A stretch of DNA of 64,000 nucleotides, from positions 124,001-188,000 of the forward strand of contig NZ_CABVLY010000003.1 of NCBI RefSeq assembly GCF_902498995.1, written 5' to 3'. Both the position numbers and the translations under genes were made by a program. This stretch comes from Burkholderia anthina. GTDB taxonomy: Bacteria > Pseudomonadota > Gammaproteobacteria > Burkholderiales > Burkholderiaceae. The notes below the pieces were generated by a model. That model was not told where the DNA came from. It did not search any database and worked only from the letters and a program-made list of their open reading frames with translations. Below, piece after piece: positions 1-9,009 of the stretch; within the stretch, counting starts at the first letter, position 1; each line of letters begins with the position of its first letter.

Positions 1-129
1 GTCGACAACGACGGGCTCGACGTCTACGGCCAGTTTCATTCGGATCGCTGGGGCACGTTCCGCACGTACTTCAAGTTCCAGGTCGACGGTGCCGGCCGGA
101 TTATCCGGCTCGACATCGGGCAGGCCTGA
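1..129 (+). CDS. C-terminal end of a probable NTF2/SnoaL-like protein (partial)
   Basis: Only the last 42 codons are present; the gene begins before the window. The visible residues alternate hydrophobic and polar positions, with a segment resembling the last two beta strands of SnoaL/NTF2-like folds (WGTFRTYFKFQVDGAGRI, then a short strand ending in GQA). No catalytic residue can be seen in so short a piece, so function is open. It converges on the minus-strand MBL hydrolase, and the 201 bases between them hold no gene or clear terminator that I can see. The family call rests on pattern only and is weak. Confidence 0.45.
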   Translation, partial: VDNDGLDVYGQFHSDRWGTFRTYFKFQVDGAGRIIRLDIGQA

Positions 130-330
130 GCCGTCTGCATGCCGGCCGTTGTCGCGGTGGCCGCAGCGCCGTTCCAGCACACCTGAATCGCGGGGCGACG
201 ACGGGCCGTGCGCGATCGCGCGTCCGTCCTTTTGCCTGCCGTTCGCGCGTTCCGAAGCCCTCGGCGACCCGCGGAATTCCGTCGAACCGAACGGCAGGCT
301 CGGCCAGCCATGGCTGTCGCACGCGCTGCG

Positions 331-1278
331 TCAGCGCAGGAACTCGATGCCGAACGTGCCGGCCGTATCGACGATATGCCCCGCGTGCGGGGCCTCGAAG
401 TGACCGGGCAGCAGCAGCGCGCCGTGCTCGACGCAATGCGCGAGCAACTCGAAGCGGCTTTTCGCGGCGAGCGGACGGTCGTCGCAGACCTTGCTGCTCC
501 ATTGCCAGAACGGAATCTGGATCGGCGAGTGCAGCATGTCGCCGCTGAACACGCCGCGCGCGCCCCGCGACGTCAGTTCGATGCGCACGTGCCCCGGCGA
601 ATGGCCCGGTGCGTGGCGGATCAGGAACGTGTCGTCGAGTTCGTAGGTATCGTCGAACATCGTGGCCTGGCCGGCCTCGATCACGGGCAGCACGCTGTCG
701 TCGTACATCGGGCCGAACCACGCCGGCCCCGCGGGGCCCTCGCCGCGGATCGCACGGACCAGATGATCGTGCTCGACCTGCGAGATCACGTATCGCGCGT
801 TCGGAAAGGTCGGCACCCAGACGCCGTTGACGCGCTGCGTGTTCCAGCCGACGTGATCGGCGTGAAGATGACTGCACATCACGTAGTCGATTTCCTCGGG
901 CTGGATGCCGAGCGCGCGCATCCGGTCGAGATAGCGCGTCGACAGGCGGTGCATCTCCGGCAGTCCCGGCCGCTCCTTGTGGTTGCCGATACAACTGTCG
1001 ATCAGCACCGTATGCCGGCCGGTCCGTACGATCCAGCTGTGCACGGGCATCGGGATGCGGCCGCTTTCGGGATCGTAGTGCGTCGGCGCGAGCCAGTGTT
1101 CGTGCTCGGCCACGCGCGCGCGGTCGAAATCAGGCAGCCAGCTTTGCGCGGTTTCGCCGAGCAGCGTCGTGTCGTACAGCCGGATGATTTCGACGTTGCC
1201 GAGCGCGAGGGAGAAGGCATGCGGCGCGGCGTTCGTGATGTGCGCATGACGATGCGCGTGCCCGCAGGAATGGGTCAT
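331..1278 (-). CDS. MBL-fold metallo-hydrolase (lactonase/esterase-like)
   Basis: The protein has 315 residues and the metallo-beta-lactamase fold. The metal-binding motif HLHADH lies at about residues 137-142 and is followed by VGWNT, as in the lactonase and organophosphate-hydrolase-like branch. Further ligands are likely in APGHSPGH, FSGDMLH and LLPGHFE. These features predict a dinuclear-zinc hydrolase of an ester or lactone in the cytoplasm; no signal peptide is seen. The N-terminus is His-rich (seven His within the first 20 residues), which is unusual and may be a metal-binding tail. It lies 66 bases downstream of the GMC oxidoreductase on the same strand, so the two probably form one transcript. 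The substrate is unknown; an acyl-homoserine lactone is one possibility, but context favours a catabolic intermediate. Confidence 0.85.
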   Translation of the reverse strand: MTHSCGHAHRHAHITNAAPHAFSLALGNVEIIRLYDTTLLGETAQSWLPDFDRARVAEHEHWLAPTHYDPESGRIPMPVHSWIVRTGRHTVLIDSCIGNHKERPGLPEMHRLSTRYLDRMRALGIQPEEIDYVMCSHLHADHVGWNTQRVNGVWVPTFPNARYVISQVEHDHLVRAIRGEGPAGPAWFGPMYDDSVLPVIEAGQATMFDDTYELDDTFLIRHAPGHSPGHVRIELTSRGARGVFSGDMLHSPIQIPFWQWSSKVCDDRPLAAKSRFELLAHCVEHGALLLPGHFEAPHAGHIVDTAGTFGIEFLR

Positions 1279-1344
1279 CGGTGTCTCCTGAATGGTCGGA
1301 ATGAATCGGATCGGGGCCTGGCGCGAGACCCCGGGCGCGACCGT

Positions 1345-3015
1345 CTACATCGGTGCCGTGGCGCGAACCGGGGCATGCGCCGCGGGTACGGCTTTGCCGG
1401 TCATGAAATCCGCTGCGCGTTCGGCCATCGTCATGATCAGCGCGTTGGTCGGCCCGCGGATGATGCGCGGGATGGCCGATCCGTCGACCACCCGCAGTCC
1501 GGCCACGCCACGTACGCGCATCTGCGTATCGACCACGGCCGCCGGATCGTCGTCGCGGCCCATGCGGCAAGTGCCGACCGGGTGATGCAGGGTGATCGCG
1601 ACGCGTCGAATGAATGCGTCGACGTCTGCGTCGCTCTGAACCTGCGCGCCCGGCGCTATCTCTTCGCCGATAAAGGGGCGCAGCCCGGCCTGTGCGCCGA
1701 TTTCCCGCATGCGCCGGAACATTTCCCGAACTGCGGTGCGATCGTTCCCGGTGGCGAGGAAGTTTTGCTCGATCCGCGCATGCTCGGCCGGATCGGCCGA
1801 CTTCAACGACACGCGCCCGCGGCTTTCGGGCGTGAGGAAAATGCCCTTGATCGCGAACGAGTCGGCATACGCGCGCTTGAACGGCTCGAAGTACGGCGCG
1901 GCATTCATCGCGCCGGCCGCGAGAATCAGTTGAACGTCCGGCAGCGGCAGGTGCGGCTGGCTGCGGACCAGCCCGAGCGCGGCGGCGGGGATCTTGCTCG
2001 AGAAGCCGTTGCCGCCGGCAAACGTGCGCGCGACGTCGAACGCGATGCGGTCGGCGCGCATCATCCGGTGCAGCGGCCCCGGTTCCTTGCGGCTCCAGCG
2101 CAGGTCGAACACGATGTGGTCATGGAGGTTGGCCCCCACGCCGGGCAATGCGACTTTCGGCGCGATGCCGTGTACGCGCAGGCTGTCGGCGGCGCCGATG
2201 CCGGAGAGCATCAGCAGTTGCGGCGAATTGATCACGCCGCCGCAGAGGATGACTTCGCGGCGCGCCTCGGCGAGGTAATCGGATTCGCCGCGGCGATACT
2301 CGATCGCGGTGGCGCGTGGCGCACCCCTGTCGGTGTCGAGCACGATTCGTTTCGCGAGCGCCCCGGTCACGAGCGTGACGTTGCCGCGCGCGAGCGCCGG
2401 GCGCAGATAGGCGACCGCCGCGCTGCAGCGAAGGCCGTTGCGGATGGTGGCCTGCATCGGCCCGAAGCCTTCGACGGATGCGCCGTTGTAGTCGTCGTTC
2501 TCCGGATAGCCGCAAGCATGCGTCGCGTCGAGGAAGCCGCCGATCAGCGGGTCGCGATAGTCGAGCCGGATCACGGTCAGCGGGCCGCGACCGCCGCGCA
2601 ACGCCGATTCGCCGCGCTCCCACGATTCGGAGCGCTTGAAGTACGGCAGCACGGCGTCGTAGGACCAGTCGGTCAAGCCGAACTCGTCGGCCCAGCCGTC
2701 GTAATCTTCCCGCGCGCCGCGTGCGTAGGCCATGCCGTTGATCGACGACGAGCCGCCCACCACCTTGCCGCGCGCGCACTCGATCCTGCGGCCGTCCATG
2801 CCGGCTTCGGGCTCGGTGAAATAGCCCCAGTCGAATAGACGGTTCTTCAGAATCTGGCCCCACGTCAGCGGCACCTTGATGTACGGCGAGCGATCCTGCT
2901 CGCCGGCTTCGATGACGAGGATGCGGACGTTCGGATCCTCGCCGAGCCGGTAGGCGAGTGCGCAGCCGGCGGAGCCGGCGCCGACGATCACGTAGTCGTA
3001 CGTAGCGGTTTTCAT
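1345..3015 (-). CDS. GMC family FAD-dependent alcohol oxidoreductase
   Basis: The protein has 556 residues, a normal length for choline-dehydrogenase-like GMC enzymes. The FAD-binding Rossmann motif (VGAGSAG) starts near residue 11. The GMC signature GGSSSINGMAYARG lies near residue 90. The C-terminal active-site region LHHPVGTCRMG is followed by VVDGSAIPRI. It should oxidise a primary alcohol to an aldehyde using FAD in the cytoplasm. The start codon is ATG. It is transcribed away from the LysR gene at 3221 and is followed by the MBL hydrolase. With the aldehyde dehydrogenase across the divergent promoter, it suggests an alcohol-to-aldehyde-to-acid route. Choline is not implied, because the usual betA-betB-betI neighbours are absent. 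Confidence 0.9.
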   Translation of the reverse strand: MKTATYDYVIVGAGSAGCALAYRLGEDPNVRILVIEAGEQDRSPYIKVPLTWGQILKNRLFDWGYFTEPEAGMDGRRIECARGKVVGGSSSINGMAYARGAREDYDGWADEFGLTDWSYDAVLPYFKRSESWERGESALRGGRGPLTVIRLDYRDPLIGGFLDATHACGYPENDDYNGASVEGFGPMQATIRNGLRCSAAVAYLRPALARGNVTLVTGALAKRIVLDTDRGAPRATAIEYRRGESDYLAEARREVILCGGVINSPQLLMLSGIGAADSLRVHGIAPKVALPGVGANLHDHIVFDLRWSRKEPGPLHRMMRADRIAFDVARTFAGGNGFSSKIPAAALGLVRSQPHLPLPDVQLILAAGAMNAAPYFEPFKRAYADSFAIKGIFLTPESRGRVSLKSADPAEHARIEQNFLATGNDRTAVREMFRRMREIGAQAGLRPFIGEEIAPGAQVQSDADVDAFIRRVAITLHHPVGTCRMGRDDDPAAVVDTQMRVRGVAGLRVVDGSAIPRIIRGPTNALIMTMAERAADFMTGKAVPAAHAPVRATAPM

Positions 3016-3220
3016 CGCCGCACCTCACGGCGCGTGGCGGCAGGGCGGGCCGGCGCAACCCGCGAACGCGGGGCGCGGCGACCGGCCGGAACGGGCGTCG
3101 AACGAACCATGATGTCTCCAGGTGGGCCTGAACGCAGGCCTCTCGGTTGTGGGTTCATTCGATTGTGCGTAACCTGAAACATATCTTCCAATACGTATTG
3201 CCGGGCCATTCGATACCTGA

Positions 3221-4183
3221 ATGGCTATGGACGAGGGAACCGTGCGCGGATTCGATTCGTATCTCACTTTTCAGAAGCTCGAGGTGTTCTGCACGGTGGT
3301 CGAGCTCGGCAGCGTCACGCGTGCGGCCGACCGGCTGTGCATCGCGCAGCCGGTCGTGACCGCGCACGTGCGCAGCATGGAGAAGCGGCTCGGCTATGCG
3401 CTCGTGAAGCGCGCCGGCCGCAACATCGCACTCACCGAAGCCGGCGAGCGCATCTATCGGTGGGCGACCGAGGTCATCACGCGCACGCGCGAGGTCGAGC
3501 GCGAACTCGCCGGTCTCGAACAGGGCGAGATGGGCAACGCGGTCGTCGCGACGTCGATGTCGATCGGTTCGTACGCATTGCCGCCGCTGTTCGCGGATTT
3601 CTACCGGCGGCAGCCCGACGGGCTCGTGACCGTGCAGATCCTGACGCCGCAGGCGGCTGTCGATGCGACCCGCGTGGGCGGCTGCGATTTCGCGGTCATC
3701 CTGATCGCGGCCAATCAGGATCTCGACGGGCTGACGACCCTTCCCGTGTGGGAGGACGAACTGCTGCTCGTGTGCGGCGCATCGAGCCCGTGGGCCGCGC
3801 AGCCGGCCCGGAATCTCGACCTGCGCCGCGTGCCGTTCGTGAGCACGCCGCGCAACCAGCCGCGCCGCGAGCTCGAGGAGGCGCTGCTGCGCGAGCGCGG
3901 CCTCGAGCAGCGCAAGGTCGTGATGGAGCTCGGGCATCCGGAAGCGATGAAACACGCGGTGCGCGAGAACCTCGGCGTGAGCTTCATGTTCGCGTCGGCG
4001 GTGCGTGCCGAGGTCGAGCGGCGCGAGCTGGTCGTGCTCGATCGCGCCGATCTGTCGATGAAGGTGCCGATCTATCTCGTGCATCGCGACGACAAGCGCT
4101 TCTCGGCGTTCCAGGCGGAACTCGTGCAGTTCATTCTCGACGCCGCGTCGCCTGGCGCGGAAGCGGATGGATCGAACTCATAG
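3221..4183 (+). CDS. LysR-type transcriptional regulator
   Basis: The protein has 320 residues (318 if the in-frame ATG at 3227 is used). An N-terminal winged helix-turn-helix is visible at about residues 14-75, including SVTRAADRLCIAQPVVTAHV. The C-terminal substrate-binding domain starts near residue 100 (GNAVVATSMSIG). It lies divergent from the GMC/MBL pair across 205 bases and directly upstream of the aldolase-like and aldehyde dehydrogenase genes. It therefore probably controls both transcripts in response to a pathway substrate, as LysR proteins commonly do. No strong ribosome-binding site separates the two possible starts. The effector is unknown. Confidence 0.9.
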   Translation: MAMDEGTVRGFDSYLTFQKLEVFCTVVELGSVTRAADRLCIAQPVVTAHVRSMEKRLGYALVKRAGRNIALTEAGERIYRWATEVITRTREVERELAGLEQGEMGNAVVATSMSIGSYALPPLFADFYRRQPDGLVTVQILTPQAAVDATRVGGCDFAVILIAANQDLDGLTTLPVWEDELLLVCGASSPWAAQPARNLDLRRVPFVSTPRNQPRRELEEALLRERGLEQRKVVMELGHPEAMKHAVRENLGVSFMFASAVRAEVERRELVVLDRADLSMKVPIYLVHRDDKRFSAFQAELVQFILDAASPGAEADGSNS

Positions 4184-4329
4184 TCGATTGGCTATCTGTT
4201 CGGCGATCAATAGCTAATAGACCTATGGTCGGGCCGGTTCTAAGCTGGCTGGGTGCCTGATGGTCCGCATCGCGATGGGATGCGATGCGGACGCGCGCAC
4301 CGCCCGTCAACCCGAAAACAGGCCGACCC

Positions 4330-5112
4330 ATGTGCACTCTTCAGCTTCCATCCGGCGCCGCCGCCTATGCGGACGATGCCGGGCGTCTCGCCGATGCGCC
4401 GGAAACCGCGCTCGTCGAGGACCTCGTCTGCGCGAACCGCATCCTGTTCGACCAGGGCATCGTCGACGCCTTCGGCCATGTCAGCGTCCGTCACGACAAG
4501 GATCCGCAGCGCTTCCTGCTGGCGCGCAACATGGCGCCGGGCACCGTCGGCATGGACGACATCGTCGAATTCACGCTGGACGGCATACCGGTCAATGCCG
4601 GCGGGCGCGCCGTCTATCTGGAGCGCTTCATCCACGGCGAGATCTACAAGGTGCGTCCCGACGTGCAGGCGATCGTGCACAGCCATTCGCCGACCGTGCT
4701 GCCGTTCAGCATCACGAAGCGTACGCCGCTGCGGCCCGTGTGCCACATGAGCGGATTCCTCGGCGGGGGGGCGCCCGTGTTCGAGATTCGCGATACCGCG
4801 GGCGATGCGACGGACCTGCTCGTGCGCGACAACGCGCTCGGCGCGGCGCTCGCGCAGCGGCTCGGCGGCGCGGCGTTCGTGCTGATGCGCGGCCACGGTT
4901 CGACGGTGGTCGCGCCGACGCTCAAGCAGGCCGTGTATCGCGCGGTCTACGCGGAAGTCAATGCGCGCATGCAGATCGAGGCGCTGCAACTGGGCGACGT
5001 GGTCTATCTCAGCGAGCAGGAAGCCGCGACCGCGTGCGCGAACATCGAAACGCAGGTCGAGCGCCCGTGGGCGCTGTGGAAACGCCGCGTGCAGCGCGGC
5101 GACGCGCGCTGA
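4330..5112 (+). CDS. Class II aldolase/adducin family protein, decarboxylase-like branch
   Basis: The protein has 260 residues. The class II aldolase/adducin fold is recognised by DAFGHVSVRH near residue 50, the acid-plus-His segment ERFIHGEIYK, the metal-binding HSHSPTVLPF and the later LMRGHGSTV. These His residues should hold one divalent metal. The pattern most resembles proteins related to 3-hydroxy-2-methylpyridine-4,5-dicarboxylate 4-decarboxylase, not sugar-phosphate aldolases; this is a resemblance, not a proven activity. The ATG at 4330 was chosen because it gives the usual family N-terminus; an earlier in-frame ATG at 4285 adds 15 non-conserved residues. The aldehyde dehydrogenase starts 29 bases after its stop, so the two are very likely co-transcribed. 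Confidence 0.85.
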   Translation: MCTLQLPSGAAAYADDAGRLADAPETALVEDLVCANRILFDQGIVDAFGHVSVRHDKDPQRFLLARNMAPGTVGMDDIVEFTLDGIPVNAGGRAVYLERFIHGEIYKVRPDVQAIVHSHSPTVLPFSITKRTPLRPVCHMSGFLGGGAPVFEIRDTAGDATDLLVRDNALGAALAQRLGGAAFVLMRGHGSTVVAPTLKQAVYRAVYAEVNARMQIEALQLGDVVYLSEQEAATACANIETQVERPWALWKRRVQRGDAR

Positions 5113-5141
5113 CCGGCGATGGAATCATCGAGGAGACGAGT

Positions 5142-6593
5142 ATGAGCGAGCAGTTTATAACCGGCCGTTTGCTGATCGACGGCGAACTGGTCGACAGCGA
5201 GACCGGCGAGTGGGCGACGTCGATCAACCCGGCCATCGAGGAAGCGATCGGCCGCGCGCCGGCCGGTTCGCGCAAGGACGTCGCGCGGGCCGTGGACGCC
5301 GCGCAGCGCGCGTGGCCGGCCTGGGCCGAGCGCACCGGCGAGGAGCGCGGCGAACTGCTGCGCGGGTTCGGCGAGCGCCTGCTCGAACGCGCGGAGGAGC
5401 TGTCGCGCATCGAGGTGCTCGATTCGGGCAACACCTACGCGCCGACGCTCGCGAGCATGCACGAGACGGTGCGCGGCCTGCGCTACTACGCGGGGCTCGT
5501 GCACGGGCTGCACGGCGAGACGATCCCGGCCACCGGCCGCCACCTGCACATGACCGTGTACGAACCGTACGGCGTCGTCGGCCGGATCGCGGCGTTCAAT
5601 CACCCGGCGATGTTTTCCGCGGCGCGCACGGCATCGGCGCTCGTGACCGGCAATACGGTCGTGGTGAAGCCGCCCGAAACGTCGCCGCTGTCCGTGCTTG
5701 TGCTCGGCGAAATCGCGCGCGACACGTTGCCGGCCGGCGTGTTCAACATCGTCAACGGCACGGGCGCCGAGGTCGGCGATGCGCTGGTGCGCCATCCGGA
5801 CGTGAAGCGTCTCGCGCTGATCGGGTCCGTGCCGACCGGGCGCGCGATTCAGCGCAGCGCGGCGGAGGTCGGCGTCAAGCACGTGACGCTCGAGCTCGGC
5901 GGCAAGAATCCGATGATCGTGTTTCCGGACGCGGATCCGGACGCGGCCGCCGAAAGTGCGGTGCGCGGAATGAATTTCTCGTGGCAGGGCCAGTCGTGCG
6001 GATCGAATTCGCGGCTTCTGGTGCACGACGACATTTACGACGACGTGCTCGCGCGTGTCGTCGAGCGCGTGGCCGCGATCCGCGTCGGCGATCCGATGTC
6101 GCCCGACACGGGCATGGGCCCGATCAACTCGCGCAAGAGCTACGAGCACGTGATGAGCTTTCTCGATCCGGCGCAGACGCACGGCGCGCGGCTGATGGCG
6201 GGCGGCCGCCGCCCGCCCGGGCGCGCGTTCGAAAAAGGCTTCTGGGTCGAGCCGACCGTCTATGCCGACGTCACGCCGGCGATGCGGCTGTGGCGCGAGG
6301 AAGTCTTCGGGCCGATTCTGTCGGTCGCGCGATGGCGCGATGTCGACGACGTGGTCGCGATGGCCAACGACACCGAATACGGGCTGTCGGCCGCGATCTG
6401 GACCAACGATATCCGGCAGGCGCTCAACACCGCGCGTCGCATCCGCGCGGGCAGCGTGTTCGTCAACGGCAGCAACACGCACTTTCTCGGCGTGCCGTGG
6501 GGCGGCTTCAAGAACAGCGGCGTCGACCGGGAGGAGGGGATCGAGGAGATGGTCAGCTACGTCGAGAAGAAGGTCATCAACGTGATGCTGTGA
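5142..6593 (+). CDS. NAD(P)-dependent aldehyde dehydrogenase
   Basis: The protein has 483 residues, typical for the superfamily. Key residues are visible: Asn153 in AFNHP, Lys176 in VVVKPPE, Glu251 in LELGGKNP and the catalytic Cys286 in GQSCGS. It should oxidise an aldehyde to a carboxylate with NAD(P)+ in the cytoplasm. The ATG at 5142 is preceded by a purine-rich GAGGAGA about six bases upstream, which fixes the start. It follows the class II aldolase-like gene closely. The overall sequence resembles betaine-aldehyde dehydrogenases, but without choline genes nearby the substrate is more likely the product of the divergent GMC enzyme. Confidence 0.93.
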   Translation: MSEQFITGRLLIDGELVDSETGEWATSINPAIEEAIGRAPAGSRKDVARAVDAAQRAWPAWAERTGEERGELLRGFGERLLERAEELSRIEVLDSGNTYAPTLASMHETVRGLRYYAGLVHGLHGETIPATGRHLHMTVYEPYGVVGRIAAFNHPAMFSAARTASALVTGNTVVVKPPETSPLSVLVLGEIARDTLPAGVFNIVNGTGAEVGDALVRHPDVKRLALIGSVPTGRAIQRSAAEVGVKHVTLELGGKNPMIVFPDADPDAAAESAVRGMNFSWQGQSCGSNSRLLVHDDIYDDVLARVVERVAAIRVGDPMSPDTGMGPINSRKSYEHVMSFLDPAQTHGARLMAGGRRPPGRAFEKGFWVEPTVYADVTPAMRLWREEVFGPILSVARWRDVDDVVAMANDTEYGLSAAIWTNDIRQALNTARRIRAGSVFVNGSNTHFLGVPWGGFKNSGVDREEGIEEMVSYVEKKVINVML

Positions 6594-6708
6594 CCGGCGC
6601 GATGCGCCGCCGGCCGTACCCGTCATCGACGGCGCCGGCCGGCGGCGGGTGCGAGTTACCCGTCGAAGCCGGATCGCGCCGACCGATGCATCGACGCAGG
6701 TTTCCCGT

Positions 6709-7683
6709 TCACGAAAGCGCCCGCGCGCCGGCAGGCCGTGCCGTCACATCCCGATAGAACGCGTCGATCGCATCGACCATCTGCGCGAGCCCCGGCTGTT
6801 CGAGCGGATAGTGGCCGGCGTTGTCCAGCATCACGACCTTGACCGGCACGTTGCGGATGCGCGCGAGGAACGGCTCGCTCAGGTGTCGCGGCGTCCAGCG
6901 GTCCGCGGCCGGCTGCGTGAGCAGAATCGGGCAGACGCGGAAATCCTCCGGCTCGACCGCCGGCCGATACGACATGTACGAATCGAGAAAGGCCATCGTC
7001 ATCGCGTTGCCGGCCGAAGTCCGGTCCGACAGCCAGACCTTCAGCGCGTCGTCGCGGTTCACGAGCGCGTGCATCTTGCTCGCGAGCGACATCGGAATGC
7101 GCATCGCGCGCAGCGGCGTCTTCGCGGTGAAGTGCGTCATCGGGCCGCCGACGCGGCTCATGAACAGGTTGCGCGCGGTTTCGTCGCGCACCTGCTGAAG
7201 ACGCTGGTCGAGGAACGTCATCCCGACGATGCCGTCGACTTTGCCGTTCAGCGCGGCGACGTGGTAGGTCAGCATGCCGCCCGCGCTCAACCCGTAGAGC
7301 ACGACCGGACGATCGTCCTTCGCGCGCTCCGCGTCGATCAGGTCGCTGCCGGCGCGCACCCAGTCGTCGTAGCGCACCAGCGCGCCGCGCTCGACTTCGG
7401 TCATCCCGTACTCGGGCATGTCGACCGCGATCGTCTCGTAGCCGCGGCGCGCGAGCTGCTCGCCGACGATCATCGACATCTGCCGACCGTTGGTGCCGAC
7501 GCCATGGAACAGGATCACCTTCACTTTCGCCTGAGGATTGCGATACGTGTCGAGATGCAGGCGATGACCGTGCCAGCGCCACCATTCCTCATGCGGCTGG
7601 CGGTCGGCCGCCCACTGGAAGTCGGGCGGCAGGAAGCTTTGCATGGCGCGCCAGACGGGCTGGTCTGCATAGGTCTTGGACAT
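6709..7683 (-). CDS. Alpha/beta hydrolase
   Basis: The protein has 324 residues with an alpha/beta hydrolase fold. The nucleophile elbow is GLSAGG, preceded by a hydrophobic strand (PVVLYGLSAGGMLTYHV). The oxyanion region is LFHGVGTNGRQ near residue 80, and a His near the end (NAGHYPLE) fits the catalytic triad. No signal peptide is present. It converges on the aldehyde dehydrogenase at 6593 and is divergent from the AraC-type regulator at 7820. Substrate is unknown; lipase, esterase and C-C hydrolase functions are all possible. Confidence 0.85.
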   Translation of the reverse strand: MSKTYADQPVWRAMQSFLPPDFQWAADRQPHEEWWRWHGHRLHLDTYRNPQAKVKVILFHGVGTNGRQMSMIVGEQLARRGYETIAVDMPEYGMTEVERGALVRYDDWVRAGSDLIDAERAKDDRPVVLYGLSAGGMLTYHVAALNGKVDGIVGMTFLDQRLQQVRDETARNLFMSRVGGPMTHFTAKTPLRAMRIPMSLASKMHALVNRDDALKVWLSDRTSAGNAMTMAFLDSYMSYRPAVEPEDFRVCPILLTQPAADRWTPRHLSEPFLARIRNVPVKVVMLDNAGHYPLEQPGLAQMVDAIDAFYRDVTARPAGARALS

Positions 7684-7819
7684 GGCGGCGGACTCCGGTC
7701 GATTGGGTTGAAACGGCGGTTTCGATGCATCCCATCATGATCCGGCGGCCACGCGACGGCCATGCTGGCGCGGGCCAACCGCTTTAGAATCTAGGCCAAC
7801 ACATGTCGCGAGGCGTCCG

Positions 7820-8836
7820 ATGAACGTCTGGAACTTTGCCCGCAGCCCGGCTTCGGTCCTGCTGATGATCGCGTTCGGCCGCGACCGCGGAATCGCACCG
7901 GCGGCCTTGCTGAAAGGCTCGCAACTCACGCTGAAGCAGCTTGCCGATCCGGACTTCACGGTGCTGGCGGCGCAGGAGCTGGCGGTGGCGTCGAACCTGC
8001 TCGCGCAGGCCGGCGACGAGCCGGGCGTCGGCCTGAAGGTGGGTCTGTCGTACCAGTTGTCCGCTTACGGACTGCTCGGGTACGGGCTGCTCAGTAGCGC
8101 GACCGGGATGGACGCCGTCGCGCTGGCGGGGCGCTATCTGGCGCTGACCTACACGTTCGTCGGGATGACCTACCGCCGAGCCGGGCGGCACGATGGGATC
8201 GCGTTCGACGCGGCGCCGGAACTGTCCGCGCCGCTGCAGCGCTTCTTCGTCGAACGCGCGATGGGCGCCACCTGTCGCGTGCTGCGCGACGTGATCGGCG
8301 GCGCGTTCGAACTCGCGACGTTCGATCTCGCATACGACGCCGAGCCGGGCGTGCCGCAGGTGCTCGGCACGCGGGTCCGGTCCGGTCGGCCGGCCAACGC
8401 GATCACGTTCGCGCATGCGCATCTCGAACGACCGTTGCCGCAGGCGAATGCCGCGACCGCCGCGATGTGCGAGCGGATGTGCGCGGAGCTGATCGCGCGC
8501 CGGCGCACCCGCGTCGATCTCGTGTCGTTCCTGAACGAATATCTGGCCACGCGGCCGTTCGACCGGCCGCCGCAACTGAAGGACATCGCGACGCTGCTCA
8601 ACACGAGCGAGCGCACGCTGAAGCGCCGGCTTCAGGAGGAGGGCGCATGCTTTCGCGATATCTCGAACACCGTGCGCAAGGCGCGCGCGCAGGCGCTGGT
8701 TGCCGAAGGGCGGCTGTCGATCAAGGAGATCGCGCAGGCGCTGGGGTTCAGCGACATGTCGTCGTTCTCGCAGGCGTACAAGCGCTGGACGGGCATCGCG
8801 CCGAGCGTGTCGCGGCAGGCGGGAACCGGCGCATAG
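7820..8836 (+). CDS. AraC-family transcriptional regulator with arabinose-binding-like N-terminal domain
   Basis: The protein has 338 residues. The N-terminal two thirds match the arabinose-binding-like domain found in OruR/ArgR-type regulators (a helical region with LLxYGxxG-type segments). The C-terminal 100 residues form two helix-turn-helix motifs: LKDIATLLNTSERTLKRRLQ, then IKEIAQALGFSDMSSFSQAYKRWTG. It is divergent from the alpha/beta hydrolase across 136 bases, the usual layout when such a regulator controls its neighbour. A possible -10 element (TAGAAT, 7785-7790) lies 30 bases upstream of the start. The inducer is unknown. Confidence 0.9.
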   Translation: MNVWNFARSPASVLLMIAFGRDRGIAPAALLKGSQLTLKQLADPDFTVLAAQELAVASNLLAQAGDEPGVGLKVGLSYQLSAYGLLGYGLLSSATGMDAVALAGRYLALTYTFVGMTYRRAGRHDGIAFDAAPELSAPLQRFFVERAMGATCRVLRDVIGGAFELATFDLAYDAEPGVPQVLGTRVRSGRPANAITFAHAHLERPLPQANAATAAMCERMCAELIARRRTRVDLVSFLNEYLATRPFDRPPQLKDIATLLNTSERTLKRRLQEEGACFRDISNTVRKARAQALVAEGRLSIKEIAQALGFSDMSSFSQAYKRWTGIAPSVSRQAGTGA

Positions 8837-9009
8837 CGGAGGCCGCGGGCCGGTGTTGACCCTCCCGCGCGAACCGTTCATCGTGTCGATATCCCGCCTG
8901 AATCATCGGCCGCAAGCGGGCGGGGCATCGCGACGCGGCAGCGGACTGCCGGGCGCGCGCGGCAGTCGCTCACGGCCAACCTGCGCGAGCTTCATACGGA
9001 AAACCTGAC

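Noticed and set aside
208-2838. 876-codon open frame on the plus strand
   Set aside because: It lies antisense to the MBL hydrolase and GMC genes, is Arg/His/Ala-rich and has no domain. Such long shadows are usual in high-GC DNA.
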